39,977 bases of DNA, taken from the NCBI GenBank assembly GCA_005884455.1, contig VBCH01000216.1, positions 1 to 39,977 of the forward strand. The letters run 5' to 3'. Both the position numbers and the translations under genes were made by a program. Numbering within the stretch: the first letter of the stretch is position 1; each line of letters opens with the position of its first letter. This stretch comes from Betaproteobacteria bacterium. Its GTDB lineage: Bacteria > Pseudomonadota > Gammaproteobacteria > Burkholderiales > SG8-39. Below are positions 27,422-37,347 of the stretch, piece by piece. The notes below the pieces were generated by a model, which saw nothing but the letters and a program-made list of their open reading frames with translations, was not told the origin of the DNA and did no database searches.

Positions 27422-27429
27422 ATTATAAC
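27422..27429. promoter_or_regulatory. Overlapping divergent -10 boxes between TPR gene and ridA
   Basis: ATTATAAC gives TATAAT on the minus strand (27422-27427), about 43 bases before the TPR gene, and TATAAC on the plus strand (27424-27429), about 30 bases before ridA. No strong -35 hexamer was found for either direction. Confidence 0.35.
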
Positions 27430-27459
27430 CGTTCGCCTCCTACTGACTTGATGCTCGAC

Positions 27460-27837
27460 ATGACACGATCGACTGTTTCCACCTCGGATGCCCCGGCCGC
27501 CATCGGCACATATTCCCAGGCGGTGCGCGCCGGCGACACGCTCTATCTCTCCGGGCAGATCGGACTGGACCCGGCAACCGGACAACTCGTGGACGGAATC
27601 GAGAACCAGATCCATCGTGTCTTCGGCAATCTGAAGGCAGTGGCGAAAGCCGGTGGCGGATCGCTCGACGACGCGGTGAAGCTCACCATCTATCTGACCG
27701 ACTTGTCGCATTTTGCGCGCGTCAACGAGATCATGGCTCAATATTTCGAGAAGCCGTACCCGGCGCGCGCCGCAGTCGGCGTTGCGGCTCTCCCGCGCGG
27801 CGCGCTGGTCGAAGCGGATGCGATCCTAGTGTTTTAG
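27460..27837 (+). CDS. ridA: RidA family enamine/imine deaminase
   Basis: 125 residues from the ATG at 27460 ([22 protein letters not shown]), which matches the family start; an ATG three codons earlier is possible. RidA hydrolyses reactive 2-aminoacrylate and other enamines from PLP enzymes. Family features are [19 protein letters not shown], the conserved Arg near the C-terminus in [18 protein letters not shown], and the final E in that segment. A typical trimeric barrel is expected. It lies 28 bases before recG. Confidence 0.93.
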   Translation: MTRSTVSTSDAPAAIGTYSQAVRAGDTLYLSGQIGLDPATGQLVDGIENQIHRVFGNLKAVAKAGGGSLDDAVKLTIYLTDLSHFARVNEIMAQYFEKPYPARAAVGVAALPRGALVEADAILVF

Positions 27838-27865
27838 GGTTGACACCGGGATCTAGGGATCAGGC

Positions 27866-29914
27866 GTGCGGAAGGCTTCGGCTCGATCCTCGGGCAGCCG
27901 GACGGTTGCCGCGAAGCTCAACAAACTCGGTATCCGTCGCGAATTCGATCTCGTGCTACACCTACCCTTGCGTTACGAGGACGAGACGCGCGTGACGCCG
28001 ATTGCGAACACGCCTCCCGGCTTGCCCGTCCAGGTGGAAGGCACGGTGCGCTCGACCGAGATTGTGTACCGTCCGAAGCGCCAGCTGATCTCGCGGATCG
28101 AGGATTCCACGGGAGAGCTCGTGCTTCGTTTCTTCAATTTCTATGGAAGTCAGGCGAAGGCGCTTGAGCCTGGCGCCACGGTGCGCGCATTCGGTGAAGT
28201 GCGCACGGGCTTTTTCGGCGGGGAGATGATTCATCCGCGTTTTCGCGCGCTGCATGGAGCGACCCCGCTGCCGACGGCGTTGACGCCGATTTATCCGACC
28301 ACGGACGGCCTTGCGCAGGCGGCGCTGCGGCGCAAGATCGAAGACGCACTCGCGCATGCACAACTCGATGACACGCTGCCTGAAGAGGTCTTGAAGCGGC
28401 TCGGCCTGTGCGGTTTTCGCGAGGCTGTCGACACCCTGCATCATCCCCGCCCGGGAGCGGATGAGGAGGCTCTCAGCGGCCGCACGCTGCCCGCGTGGAT
28501 GCGCATGAAATTCGACGAGCTGCTGGCGCAGCAGCTCTCGATGCGCAAGCACTACCGTGAGCGCAAGGCACACAGGGCCCCGGCGCTTGAGCCGCCGGTC
28601 GAAAAGGCCCGCCGTCTCACGTCTGCGCTGATCGGGCGGTTGCCATTCCAGCTGACGCAGGCCCAGCAGCGGACCTGGAGAGAGATCGAGCGCGATCTCG
28701 CGCAGCCGCACCCGATGCATCGCCTGCTGCAGGGCGACGTCGGCAGCGGCAAGACGGTAATCGCCGTCCTTGCAGCCTTGCGCGCGGTCGAAAACGGGCT
28801 GCAGGCCGCAGTGATGGCGCCCACTGAGATTCTGGCCGAGCAGCATTTACGCAAGTTCAGTGAGTGGCTATTGCCGCTCGGCCTGGAAATCGCGTGGCTC
28901 ACGGGAAGCCAGACCAAGAAGGAACGCGGCTCCGCGCGTGCCGCGATAGCCTCCGGAAAAGCCGCGGTTGCCATCGGCACACACGCGCTCTTCCAGGAGG
29001 GAGTGAAATTCCGTTCTCTGGGCCTTGCCGTGGTCGACGAACAGCACCGCTTCGGGGTCGCCCAGCGGCTGGCGCTGCGCACCAAAGGGGAGGAGTCGCA
29101 CCAGCTGATGATGAGCGCGACGCCGATTCCAAGAACGCTTTCGATGAGCTACTGCGCCGATCTCGATGTGTCGGTCATCGACGAGCTGCCGCCGGGACGA
29201 AAGCCCGTGGTCACGAAGCTCTTCGCGGATTCGCGCCGCGCAGAAGTCGTGCGGCGTATCCGCGAGGCTTGCGGCGACGGAGGCCAGGCTTACTGGGTGT
29301 GCCCCCTGATCGAGGAGTCCGAGCAGTTGCAGCTGCAGACGGCGCTCGATACTCACGCTAGGCTGAGGAAAGAGGTCCCTGAACTCGATGTAGGGCTGAT
29401 TCACGGCCGCCTGAAACCCGCCGAGAAGGCGCAGACCATGGCCGCCTTTCAGACGGGCCGGATCGATCTGCTGGTGGGAACGACCGTGATCGAGGTGGGC
29501 GTGGACGTCGCCAACGCTTCGCTCATGGTAATCGAACACGCCGAGCGCTTCGGGCTTGCACAATTGCACCAACTGCGCGGGCGCGTCGGACGCGGTGCGG
29601 CGCAATCGGTGTGTGTCCTGCTCTATCAGAAACCTCTGGGGGAGGCCGCCCGCAAGCGGCTGCGGGTTATTTTCGAGAATGCCGATGGGTTTGTCATCGC
29701 ACACGAAGATCTCAAGCAGCGAGGTCCCGGCGAATACCTTGGCGCCCGCCAGAGTGGAGAGCCGCTCTTGCGCTTTGCCGATCTCGCCGAAGACGCGGAC
29801 CTGATCGAACCCGCGCGCGCGGTGGCGGAGACACTCCTAGCCCAGCATCCCGTCTCGGCAGAACGACACCTCGAACGCTGGCTCGGCGGGCGCGCCGATT
29901 TTTCAAGAGCCTGA
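27866..29914 (+). CDS. recG: ATP-dependent DNA helicase RecG
   Basis: 682 residues from a GTG at 27866, in keeping with the family length. RecG reverses stalled forks and drives branch migration. The N-terminal wedge domain starts at LNKLGIRREFDLVLHLPLRY. The helicase has Walker A from G290 (GDVGSGKT), the DEQH box at D391 (VVDEQHRFGVAQRL), MSATPIPRTL, and later GTTVIEVGVDVANASLM and QLRGRVGRG. The C-terminal TRG region (GADGF-type ENADGFVIAHEDLKQRGPGE) is present. It sits between ridA and ubiA. Confidence 0.96.
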   Translation: MRKASARSSGSRTVAAKLNKLGIRREFDLVLHLPLRYEDETRVTPIANTPPGLPVQVEGTVRSTEIVYRPKRQLISRIEDSTGELVLRFFNFYGSQAKALEPGATVRAFGEVRTGFFGGEMIHPRFRALHGATPLPTALTPIYPTTDGLAQAALRRKIEDALAHAQLDDTLPEEVLKRLGLCGFREAVDTLHHPRPGADEEALSGRTLPAWMRMKFDELLAQQLSMRKHYRERKAHRAPALEPPVEKARRLTSALIGRLPFQLTQAQQRTWREIERDLAQPHPMHRLLQGDVGSGKTVIAVLAALRAVENGLQAAVMAPTEILAEQHLRKFSEWLLPLGLEIAWLTGSQTKKERGSARAAIASGKAAVAIGTHALFQEGVKFRSLGLAVVDEQHRFGVAQRLALRTKGEESHQLMMSATPIPRTLSMSYCADLDVSVIDELPPGRKPVVTKLFADSRRAEVVRRIREACGDGGQAYWVCPLIEESEQLQLQTALDTHARLRKEVPELDVGLIHGRLKPAEKAQTMAAFQTGRIDLLVGTTVIEVGVDVANASLMVIEHAERFGLAQLHQLRGRVGRGAAQSVCVLLYQKPLGEAARKRLRVIFENADGFVIAHEDLKQRGPGEYLGARQSGEPLLRFADLAEDADLIEPARAVAETLLAQHPVSAERHLERWLGGRADFSRA

Positions 29915-29940
29915 GGCCCGCGGGCTACAATGCGCTCGCC

Positions 29941-30831
29941 ATGAATCTCGCCGCTCTCGCCGCCAGGCTGACGCTGTACGAACGCCTGATGCGACTCGAC
30001 AAACCGATCGGCACGCTCCTGTTGCTGTGGCCTACGATGTGGGCGTTGTGGCTCGCGAGTGACGGCAGCCCGGAAGGGCGGATCGTGTGGGTCTTCGCGC
30101 TGGGTACGCTCCTCATGCGCTCGGCCGGCTGCGTGATGAACGACCTCGCGGACTGGCGCTATGACGCTCACGTTGAGCGCACGCGAAACCGACCGCTCGC
30201 CACGGGCATGGTGAGCCGACGCGAAGCCTGGATTCTCGCCTCCGTGTTGACACTCGCCTCCTTCGGGCTGGTGCTGTCGCTCAACCGGCTGACGGTGCTT
30301 CTCTCATTTGCCGCGCTCGGCCTCGCGGCGACCTATCCTCTGACCAAGCGGTTCCTGGCAATTCCCCAGGCCTATCTTGGAATCGCGTTCGGGTTCGGCA
30401 TTCCGATGGGATACGCCGCGATACTTGGAACCATCCCGTCCGAGGGCGGGTGGCTGCTCCTTGCCAACATCTTCTGGGCGATCGCCTACGATACCGAATA
30501 CGCGATGGTGGATCGCGACGACGATTTGCGAATCGGCATCAAGACGGCCGCGATCACCCTGGGCCGATACGATGTGCTCGCGGTAATGGTTTGCTACGGC
30601 GTGACGCTCGCGCTGCTCGCGGGCATCGGTCTGCACCGCGGGCTGGGTCTCGTCTACTATCTGGGTCTCGCCGCTGCGGCCGTGGTCATGACCTATCACT
30701 ATCGCCTCATCCGCGGCCGCGACCGAGAAGCCTGCTTCAAGGCCTTTAACCAGAACAACTGGGTCGGCGCGATCATTTTTGTTGGAATTTTTGTCGACTT
30801 CGCAATTAGGCGCGCAATTCCATGGACCTGA
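29941..30831 (+). CDS. ubiA: 4-hydroxybenzoate octaprenyltransferase
   Basis: 296 residues from the ATG at 29941, directly after recG. The frame is open into recG but only this start gives the family N-terminus. It attaches the polyprenyl chain to 4-hydroxybenzoate in ubiquinone synthesis, in the inner membrane. Both Asp-rich motifs are present: NDLADWRYD (D68, D71, D75) and YDTEYAMVDRDDD (D184, D191, D193). Seven to nine helices are evident. A TACAAT 10 bases before the ATG could be a -10 box but is weak. ubiD follows after 43 bases. Confidence 0.95.
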   Translation: MNLAALAARLTLYERLMRLDKPIGTLLLLWPTMWALWLASDGSPEGRIVWVFALGTLLMRSAGCVMNDLADWRYDAHVERTRNRPLATGMVSRREAWILASVLTLASFGLVLSLNRLTVLLSFAALGLAATYPLTKRFLAIPQAYLGIAFGFGIPMGYAAILGTIPSEGGWLLLANIFWAIAYDTEYAMVDRDDDLRIGIKTAAITLGRYDVLAVMVCYGVTLALLAGIGLHRGLGLVYYLGLAAAAVVMTYHYRLIRGRDREACFKAFNQNNWVGAIIFVGIFVDFAIRRAIPWT

Positions 30832-30874
30832 ACCTAGCCGGACTGCGCCGAAACGGTAACGATCGGCTGGAGAA

Positions 30875-32353
30875 ATGAGATACGGGGACCTGCGCGATTT
30901 TCTGTCGCAGCTCGAGCGTGGGGGCGAGCTGAAGCGGGTGCGCGCCGAGGTCGACCCGAAGCTCGAAATGACCGAGGTCTGCGATCGCATGCTCAAGGCA
31001 GGCGGCCCGGCCCTGCTGTTCGAAAAGCCCAAGGGCCACGTGATTCCGGTGCTCGGCAACCTGTTTGGCACGACGCGCCGCGTCGCACTCGCCATGGGCG
31101 CAGAAGCAGGCGCGGATCCGCGCGAGACGCTGCGCGATGTCGGAAAGCTCCTGGCGTTCCTCAGGGAACCCGAGCCGCCGAAGGGATTTCGCGACGTGCT
31201 GGAGCGCTGGATTCCGATCGGAAGACAGGTGATGCACATGGCCCCGAAGCAGATCTCGGGCGCTCCCTGCCAGCAGCTCGTGTGGGAGGGAAAGGACGTG
31301 GACCTTGCGCGCCTTCCGATACAGACGTGCTGGCCCGACGATGCAGGACCGCTCATCACGTGGGGATTGACGGTGACGCGCGGGCCGCGCAAGGAGCGCC
31401 TGAACCTCGGCATCTACCGCCAGCAACTCATCGCGCCGAACAAGCTCATCATGAGGTGGCTTCCCCATCGGGGTGGCGCGATCGATTTTCGCGAACATTC
31501 CGAGGTGCAGGCCGGTGAGCCCTTTCCGGTGGCGGTGGCGCTCGGAGCCGATCCCGCCACGATTCTCGGCGCGGTTACCCCGGTTCCCGATACGCTGTCG
31601 GAGTATCAGTTTGCCGGGCTGCTGCGCGGCTCGCGTACCGAACTTGCGACCTGTCTAGGCTCGGATCTGCAGGTGCCGGCGTCGAGCGAGATCGTGCTCG
31701 AAGGGGGCATTCGGCCGGGAGAGACGGCGGTCGAAGGTCCGTTCGGAGACCACACGGGCTATTACAACGAGAAGGAAGCCTTTCCCGTCTTTACAGTCGA
31801 GCGCGTCACCATGCGACACGAGCCCATCTACCACTCGACCTACACCGGCAAACCCCCCGACGAGCCGGCGGTCCTGGGTGCAGCGCTGAATGAAGTGTTC
31901 GTGCCGATCCTGCAGAAGCAGTTTCCCGAGATCGAGGACTTTTACCTGCCGCCGGAGGGGTGCTCCTATCGCCTTGCCGTGGTGAGCATGAAAAAGCAGT
32001 ACCCGGGACACGCCAAGCGGGTGATGTTCGGAATCTGGAGCACATTGCGGCAGTTCATGTATACCAAGTTCATAGTCGTGACCGACGATGACGTGGATAT
32101 TCGCGAGTGGAAGGAGGTCGTATGGGCCCTGACTACGCGCGTGGACCCTAGCCGCGACGTGCTCATCGTCGAAAATACGCCGATCGACTATCTCGATTTC
32201 GCAAGCCCGGTAGCGGGACTCGGATCGAAGATGGGAATCGACGCTACCAATAAATGGACGGCGGAAACCTCGCGCGTCTGGGGGCGCCCGATCGCAATGC
32301 GCTCCGACGTGAAACGACGCGTCGACCTGCTCTGGAAAGAGCTCGGCCTGTAG
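30875..32353 (+). CDS. ubiD: 3-polyprenyl-4-hydroxybenzoate decarboxylase UbiD
   Basis: 492 residues, normal for UbiD. It removes the carboxyl group from the UbiA product with a prenylated flavin cofactor. Conserved regions are [42 protein letters not shown] (acidic residues of the active site) and [24 protein letters not shown] ribosome site precedes the ATG. UbiX, which makes the cofactor, is not in the window. ubiA and ubiD are consecutive steps in adjacent genes. ubiD converges with the outer-membrane gene. Confidence 0.95.
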   Translation: MRYGDLRDFLSQLERGGELKRVRAEVDPKLEMTEVCDRMLKAGGPALLFEKPKGHVIPVLGNLFGTTRRVALAMGAEAGADPRETLRDVGKLLAFLREPEPPKGFRDVLERWIPIGRQVMHMAPKQISGAPCQQLVWEGKDVDLARLPIQTCWPDDAGPLITWGLTVTRGPRKERLNLGIYRQQLIAPNKLIMRWLPHRGGAIDFREHSEVQAGEPFPVAVALGADPATILGAVTPVPDTLSEYQFAGLLRGSRTELATCLGSDLQVPASSEIVLEGGIRPGETAVEGPFGDHTGYYNEKEAFPVFTVERVTMRHEPIYHSTYTGKPPDEPAVLGAALNEVFVPILQKQFPEIEDFYLPPEGCSYRLAVVSMKKQYPGHAKRVMFGIWSTLRQFMYTKFIVVTDDDVDIREWKEVVWALTTRVDPSRDVLIVENTPIDYLDFASPVAGLGSKMGIDATNKWTAETSRVWGRPIAMRSDVKRRVDLLWKELGL

Positions 32354-32403
32354 GGGATCGAGGAGAAAAGACCTGGAAAACGGTCTCTAGAACAGGGACG
32401 CCG

Positions 32404-33054
32404 TCAGAATTTGAAGATGAGGTTGGCCGAGGCCATCTTCGCGTTAGCGCGGCCGGTGCAGGTGCCGGGCGGGATGCTCGGGCTGCACTCATTGCCGACC
32501 TTGCCGAAGTTCTCGAACTCGATGCGCACGCCGCTCTCGCCATCGAAGAAATACTGTGCCCCGAAGCCGCTGAGGAAGGTGACATTGCTGAACTGGCGGC
32601 CAGAACTGCTCGCCCCCACGACAAAACCTTCGTTGTAAAAGGTCAGTCTTGTCTGGGAAAAGAACCCCCCCAGTCGACCGTAGACGGAGAAGTTCCTGGT
32701 GAAAGGGACGGTCGGTACCAGCGAAACCCCCATGCCCGCCACTTTGTAGGTCGCATCCTGGGTGATCCCCCCACTTTCGTACTTGTAATGAAATTTACCG
32801 ACTATGACATAGCTCAACTCGGCCCCCCAGTTCCGGTTGATCTGATGGCCGATGAACCCTTTGAAGCCGGCATCGTACTCGTTTTTCGTTTCGTTGAAGG
32901 TCCCTCCGGAGCTGAAGTCTAGAGGATAGAATTGAGCGCGAGAAACGCCCACCCCAAGGCCCGTGTACCAATAGGAGGAGTCCGCGCCATAAGTGGAGCA
33001 CACGCCCGACAGCAGTAATGCTGTGACCGTGCAACGCAGAGCAGGGTGTTTCAT
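32404..33054 (-). CDS. Small outer-membrane beta-barrel protein
   Basis: 216 residues from the ATG at 33054, where a signal peptide begins (MKHPALRCTVTALLLSGVCS, likely cut after A24 in TYGA-DS). The mature part alternates polar and aromatic residues as an eight-strand barrel (YWYTGLGVGVSRAQF, NWGAELSYVIVG, VYGRLGGFF, FLSGFGAQYFFDG) and ends in NLIFKF, a C-terminal aromatic suited to the BAM complex. Two Cys (GNECSPSIPPGTCTGR) could form a disulfide in a loop. It resembles OmpA/OmpW-like opacity proteins, but no named family is certain. A strong sigma70 promoter precedes it. Confidence 0.82.
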   Translation of the reverse strand: MKHPALRCTVTALLLSGVCSTYGADSSYWYTGLGVGVSRAQFYPLDFSSGGTFNETKNEYDAGFKGFIGHQINRNWGAELSYVIVGKFHYKYESGGITQDATYKVAGMGVSLVPTVPFTRNFSVYGRLGGFFSQTRLTFYNEGFVVGASSSGRQFSNVTFLSGFGAQYFFDGESGVRIEFENFGKVGNECSPSIPPGTCTGRANAKMASANLIFKF

Positions 33055-33126
33055 CGAGCAGGCCCCTTTCTCCCTCTTGAATGCTCGGAACCAGTCTGGA
33101 AATAGAGTCTTAGCGACACCGCCGCA

Positions 33127-33155
33127 CTGTAATCCAAGGGGGAAACTCGTGTCAA
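33127..33155 (-). promoter_or_regulatory. Sigma70 promoter of the outer-membrane protein gene
   Basis: On the minus strand a perfect TTGACA (33150-33155) and TTACAG (33127-33132) are 17 bases apart. Transcription would start near 33120, leaving a leader of about 65 bases before the ATG at 33054. From 33156 to 33387 I see no gene or clear site. Confidence 0.65.
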
Positions 33156-33387
33156 GCCAAGACTTTGGCAAATCTATGTAATCCAACTTCTGCACAGTAC
33201 AGGTTTATGCTCGGAATTTAGATACTTATCGCCGCGGCAAAAAGGAATAGCAAGGCGCTGGAAGGAGATCGATAGTGCCACTCGCGCATAGGAAGCCATT
33301 TCGAAAGGCGCTCTGAACAAAAGAGGAGCCAACCTCCTGTAAAGCCGACCGCGGATAGAACGTATGAACGGCCTCTCTCGGCGGGAC

Positions 33388-33416
33388 TTGAAATTTGCCA
33401 ACCTCGCCCGTATGAT
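33388..33416 (+). promoter_or_regulatory. groESL promoter, overlapping sigma70 and sigma32-like elements
   Basis: TTGAAA (33388-33393) and TATGAT (33411-33416) are 17 bases apart, a good sigma70 promoter. The same DNA reads CTTGAAA-N13-CCCGTATG, close to the heat-shock sigma32 consensus. The CIRCE operator starts at the last base of the -10, so HrcA binding would block either polymerase. Confidence 0.78.
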
Positions 33417-33442
33417 TAGCACTCGCTGGAGATGAGTGCTAA
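33416..33442 (+). promoter_or_regulatory. CIRCE operator (HrcA binding site)
   Basis: TTAGCACTC-N9-GAGTGCTAA is a perfect match to the canonical CIRCE inverted repeat. It lies at the transcription start of groESL. HrcA, stabilised by GroEL, represses through this site; hrcA itself is not in the window. Confidence 0.97.
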
Positions 33443-33480
33443 CACATAGTTTCCCCTGTTCATTCATGGCCACACCATCA

Positions 33481-33496
33481 GTTAGTGGCCGCTAAC
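33481..33496 (+). repeat. Near-perfect 16-base palindrome in the groESL leader
   Basis: GTTAGTGGCCGCTAAC is palindromic except for one T/G position pair. It lies 38 bases after CIRCE and 14 bases before the groES ribosome site. It might be a second operator or an RNA hairpin that affects translation; nothing further can be said. Confidence 0.5.
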
Positions 33497-33523
33497 TTGT
33501 TCAATATGAAGGAGGACATCCAA

Positions 33524-33820
33524 ATGATGACCAAGATTCGTCCCTTGCACGACCGCGTCGTAGTGAAGCGCCTCGATGCGGAAAACAAATCTGCAGGCGG
33601 AATTGTGATTCCCGACACTGCCGGCGAGAAGCCCGATCAGGGCGAGGTCGTCGCGATCGGCAAAGGCAAAATCCTCGAGGACGGCAAGGTGCGCCCGCTC
33701 GACGTCAAGGTCGGCGACCGAATCCTGTTCGGAAAATACTCCGGCCAAGCGGTGAAGGTCGAAGGCACCGAGTATCTGGTGATGCGCGAAGACGACATCA
33801 TGGGCGTCGTCGCGAAGTAA
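33524..33820 (+). CDS. groES: Co-chaperonin GroES
   Basis: 98 residues from the ATG at 33524, seven bases after GGAGGA; the adjacent in-frame ATG at 33527 would shorten it by one residue. GroES is the heptameric lid of GroEL. The sequence [20 protein letters not shown], the mobile loop [18 protein letters not shown] and the [11 protein letters not shown] and [14 protein letters not shown] segments are standard. It is the first gene of the CIRCE-controlled groESL operon, 29 bases before groEL. Confidence 0.98.
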   Translation: MMTKIRPLHDRVVVKRLDAENKSAGGIVIPDTAGEKPDQGEVVAIGKGKILEDGKVRPLDVKVGDRILFGKYSGQAVKVEGTEYLVMREDDIMGVVAK

Positions 33821-33846
33821 ATTCAACGATTCCAATTCAGGAGTGA

Positions 33847-35499
<1,653 letters not shown>

Positions 35500-35531
35500 C
35501 TCGCTTGGCGAGTTACCTTCCTCCGAAGGTC

Positions 35532-35557
35532 AAAGCCCCGCTTCGGCGGGGCTTTTT
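35532..35557 (+). terminator. Intrinsic terminator of groESL
   Basis: A GC-rich stem (AAAGCCCCGC with GCGGGGCTTT) around a TTCG tetraloop is followed by TTTTT. From here to the next ATG (35743) I see no gene and no convincing promoter. Confidence 0.93.
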
Positions 35558-35742
35558 GTTTCCCGGTACCGGAGGCCACTTCGCCGTCTTTTGAGCCGCT
35601 CGGCTACGAGGGGCTGGACGACCTCACGCATTGCCTGCTAGCATCGCGCGGGTTGTCCGGGGAACCGTCTCAGAATGCACTCGACTACCCGACCGGCTTG
35701 AGAGGTATCTCGGAATAAAACCACTAAAAGGAGGGGGTATCC

Positions 35743-37065
35743 ATGGCAACTCAAATCCCGAAAAACTTCCGGACCGTAATCGTCGCCGCATCAGTCGGAA
35801 ACGTTATCGAGTGGTACGACTTCTATATCTTCGGCAGCCTGGCCGCGGTCTTGTCGGTCAAGTTCTTTGAAAAGTCCCACCCGGTCGCGGCCCTGCTCTC
35901 CACGATCGCGCTGTTCACGGCCGGATTCTTGATCCGTCCGCTGGGCGCATTCCTCTTTGGATGGCTGGGCGACCGCGTCGGCCGCAAGTACACCTTCCTC
36001 ATCACCCTGACCGGCATGGGTGTCGGCACCGGGTGCATCGGTTTGATCCCGACCTACGAGACGATCGGTCTGACCGCCGCGTTCCTGCTCTTCGGCCTGC
36101 GGATGATCCAGGGCCTGTGCCTGGGCGGTGAGTATGGAGGCGCGATCACTTACGTCGCCGAGCACGTCTCGGACGAGCGCCGCGGCTACTACACCGGCTG
36201 GCTGCAGACCTCTCCGACTCTCGGCATCGTGGTGTCGCTTGTGGTGATCATCGGGTGCCGCACCTATTTCGGCAACGACGTATTCAATGCCTGGGCATGG
36301 CGCGTTCCATTCCTGATTTCCTTCCTGCTGGTGGCGATTGCCATCTACATCCGGCTCCAGCTCCAGGAGACGCCCATCTTCCAGGAGATCAAGGCCAAGG
36401 GCCAGATGACCAAGAACCCCTGGAAGGAGGCCTTCCTCAGCGCGAATATCAAGTTCGTGGCGATCGCCAGCATCGTGGTGATCGGGGAGGGAGTGGTCTG
36501 GTACAGCGGCCAGTTCTGGGCCCTGTACTACCTGCAGCAGGTTTCCAAGGTGGACCCCTTGACCACGGCCTACATCGTTGGAGCCGCGCTGCTCCTTGCA
36601 TCGCCGACCTTGATCTTCTTCGGCTGGCTGTCCGACCTGATCGGCCGCAAGCCGGTGATCCTGGGAGGCTTCCTGCTGGCAGCGGTCACCTACTATCCGC
36701 TGTATGCGTGGCTGGGGACGGTCACCAAGCCCGGCGCCATCAACTATCCCGTCGCGATCTTCATCATCTTCATTCTCGTGTCCTACGTCGGGATGGTGTA
36801 TGGGCCGATCGGAGCGTTCCTCGCGGAATACTTCCCCGGCAGGATCCGCTACACCTCCGTGTCGGTCCCGTATCACATCGGCAATGGCTGGGGCGGTGGA
36901 CTGGTGCCGTTCATCACTTCGGCGGCCTTCGCGGCCACGGGCAGTCTCGGCTACGCTCTGATCTATCCGATCGCGGTGCCCGCGGTGTGCTTCGTGCTTG
37001 CTCTCTTCCTTATGCCCGAAACCCGCAAGATGAGCATCTGGGAACCGGAGAAAGCCAGGGCGTAG
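35743..37065 (+). CDS. MFS transporter, metabolite:H+ symporter (MHS) family
   Basis: 440 residues with about 12 membrane helices. The N-terminus NVIEWYDFYIFGSLAAVL, the motif GWLGDRVGRKYTFL between helices 2 and 3 and its repeat GWLSDLIGRKPVIL in the second half are typical of the MHS family (ProP, KgtP, ShiA relatives). These import organic acids, osmolytes or shikimate-like compounds with protons. The substrate is not identifiable. An AAAGGAGGGGG ribosome site precedes the ATG, and strong terminators lie on both sides, so it is a single-gene unit. Confidence 0.92.
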   Translation: MATQIPKNFRTVIVAASVGNVIEWYDFYIFGSLAAVLSVKFFEKSHPVAALLSTIALFTAGFLIRPLGAFLFGWLGDRVGRKYTFLITLTGMGVGTGCIGLIPTYETIGLTAAFLLFGLRMIQGLCLGGEYGGAITYVAEHVSDERRGYYTGWLQTSPTLGIVVSLVVIIGCRTYFGNDVFNAWAWRVPFLISFLLVAIAIYIRLQLQETPIFQEIKAKGQMTKNPWKEAFLSANIKFVAIASIVVIGEGVVWYSGQFWALYYLQQVSKVDPLTTAYIVGAALLLASPTLIFFGWLSDLIGRKPVILGGFLLAAVTYYPLYAWLGTVTKPGAINYPVAIFIIFILVSYVGMVYGPIGAFLAEYFPGRIRYTSVSVPYHIGNGWGGGLVPFITSAAFAATGSLGYALIYPIAVPAVCFVLALFLMPETRKMSIWEPEKARA

Positions 37066-37091
37066 CTCCCGGCGACCCAAAGGGCACACTG

Positions 37092-37119
37092 AGCCCGCCT
37101 TCGAGGCGGGCTTTTTTTT
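37092..37119 (+). terminator. Intrinsic terminator of the MFS gene
   Basis: AGCCCGCC and GGCGGGC pair around TTCGA, followed by eight T residues. It lies 27 bases after the transporter stop. Confidence 0.93.
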
Positions 37120-37173
37120 GGCTTGAAGGGTCGGCAATTTCCCGGTGCAGAGAGTGCCGAGGTGCCCCGCTTC

Positions 37174-37203
37174 TTGGCGGTGCCAAGACTTTCCCCTTAT
37201 AAT
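37174..37203 (+). promoter_or_regulatory. Sigma70 promoter of tRNA-Phe
   Basis: TTGGCG (37174-37179) and a perfect TATAAT (37198-37203) are 18 bases apart. A GC-rich discriminator (CCGCGC) follows, as in stable-RNA promoters under stringent control. The tRNA begins about 45 bases after the -10 box. Confidence 0.65.
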
Positions 37204-37248
37204 CCGCGCTCCTTTTCCGCGCGCTCCGGTTTCCGGACGCACCGGCCC

Positions 37249-37324
37249 GGCCAAGTAGCTCAGTTGGTAGAGCAGCGGACTGAAAATCCGTGTGTCGCTG
37301 GTTCGATTCCGGCCTTGGCCACCA
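37249..37324 (+). tRNA. tRNA-Phe (anticodon GAA)
   Basis: A 76-base cloverleaf with encoded CCA. Acceptor GGCCAAG pairs with CTTGGCC, the D-arm is GCTC...GAGC, the anticodon stem GCGGA/TCCGT encloses CTGAAAA (anticodon GAA), and the T-arm has TTCGATT. It is typical of bacterial phenylalanine tRNAs. Confidence 0.96.
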
Positions 37325-37347
37325 TCCACCCGACGACGTCTATCCGC

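Noticed and set aside
27840..27868. TTGACA before recG as a promoter
   Set aside because: The sequence 17 bases downstream (GGCGTG) is not a -10 box and already contains the start codon.
29611..29940. Upstream extension of the ubiA frame
   Set aside because: It lies inside recG; only the ATG at 29941 gives the UbiA N-terminus.
33174..33473. 99-residue minus-strand open frame upstream of groES
   Set aside because: It covers the groESL promoter and CIRCE operator and shows no family similarity.
35791..37329. 512-residue minus-strand open frame opposite the MFS gene
   Set aside because: Antisense shadow of a clear membrane transporter; it would also cross the terminator and the tRNA-Phe gene.
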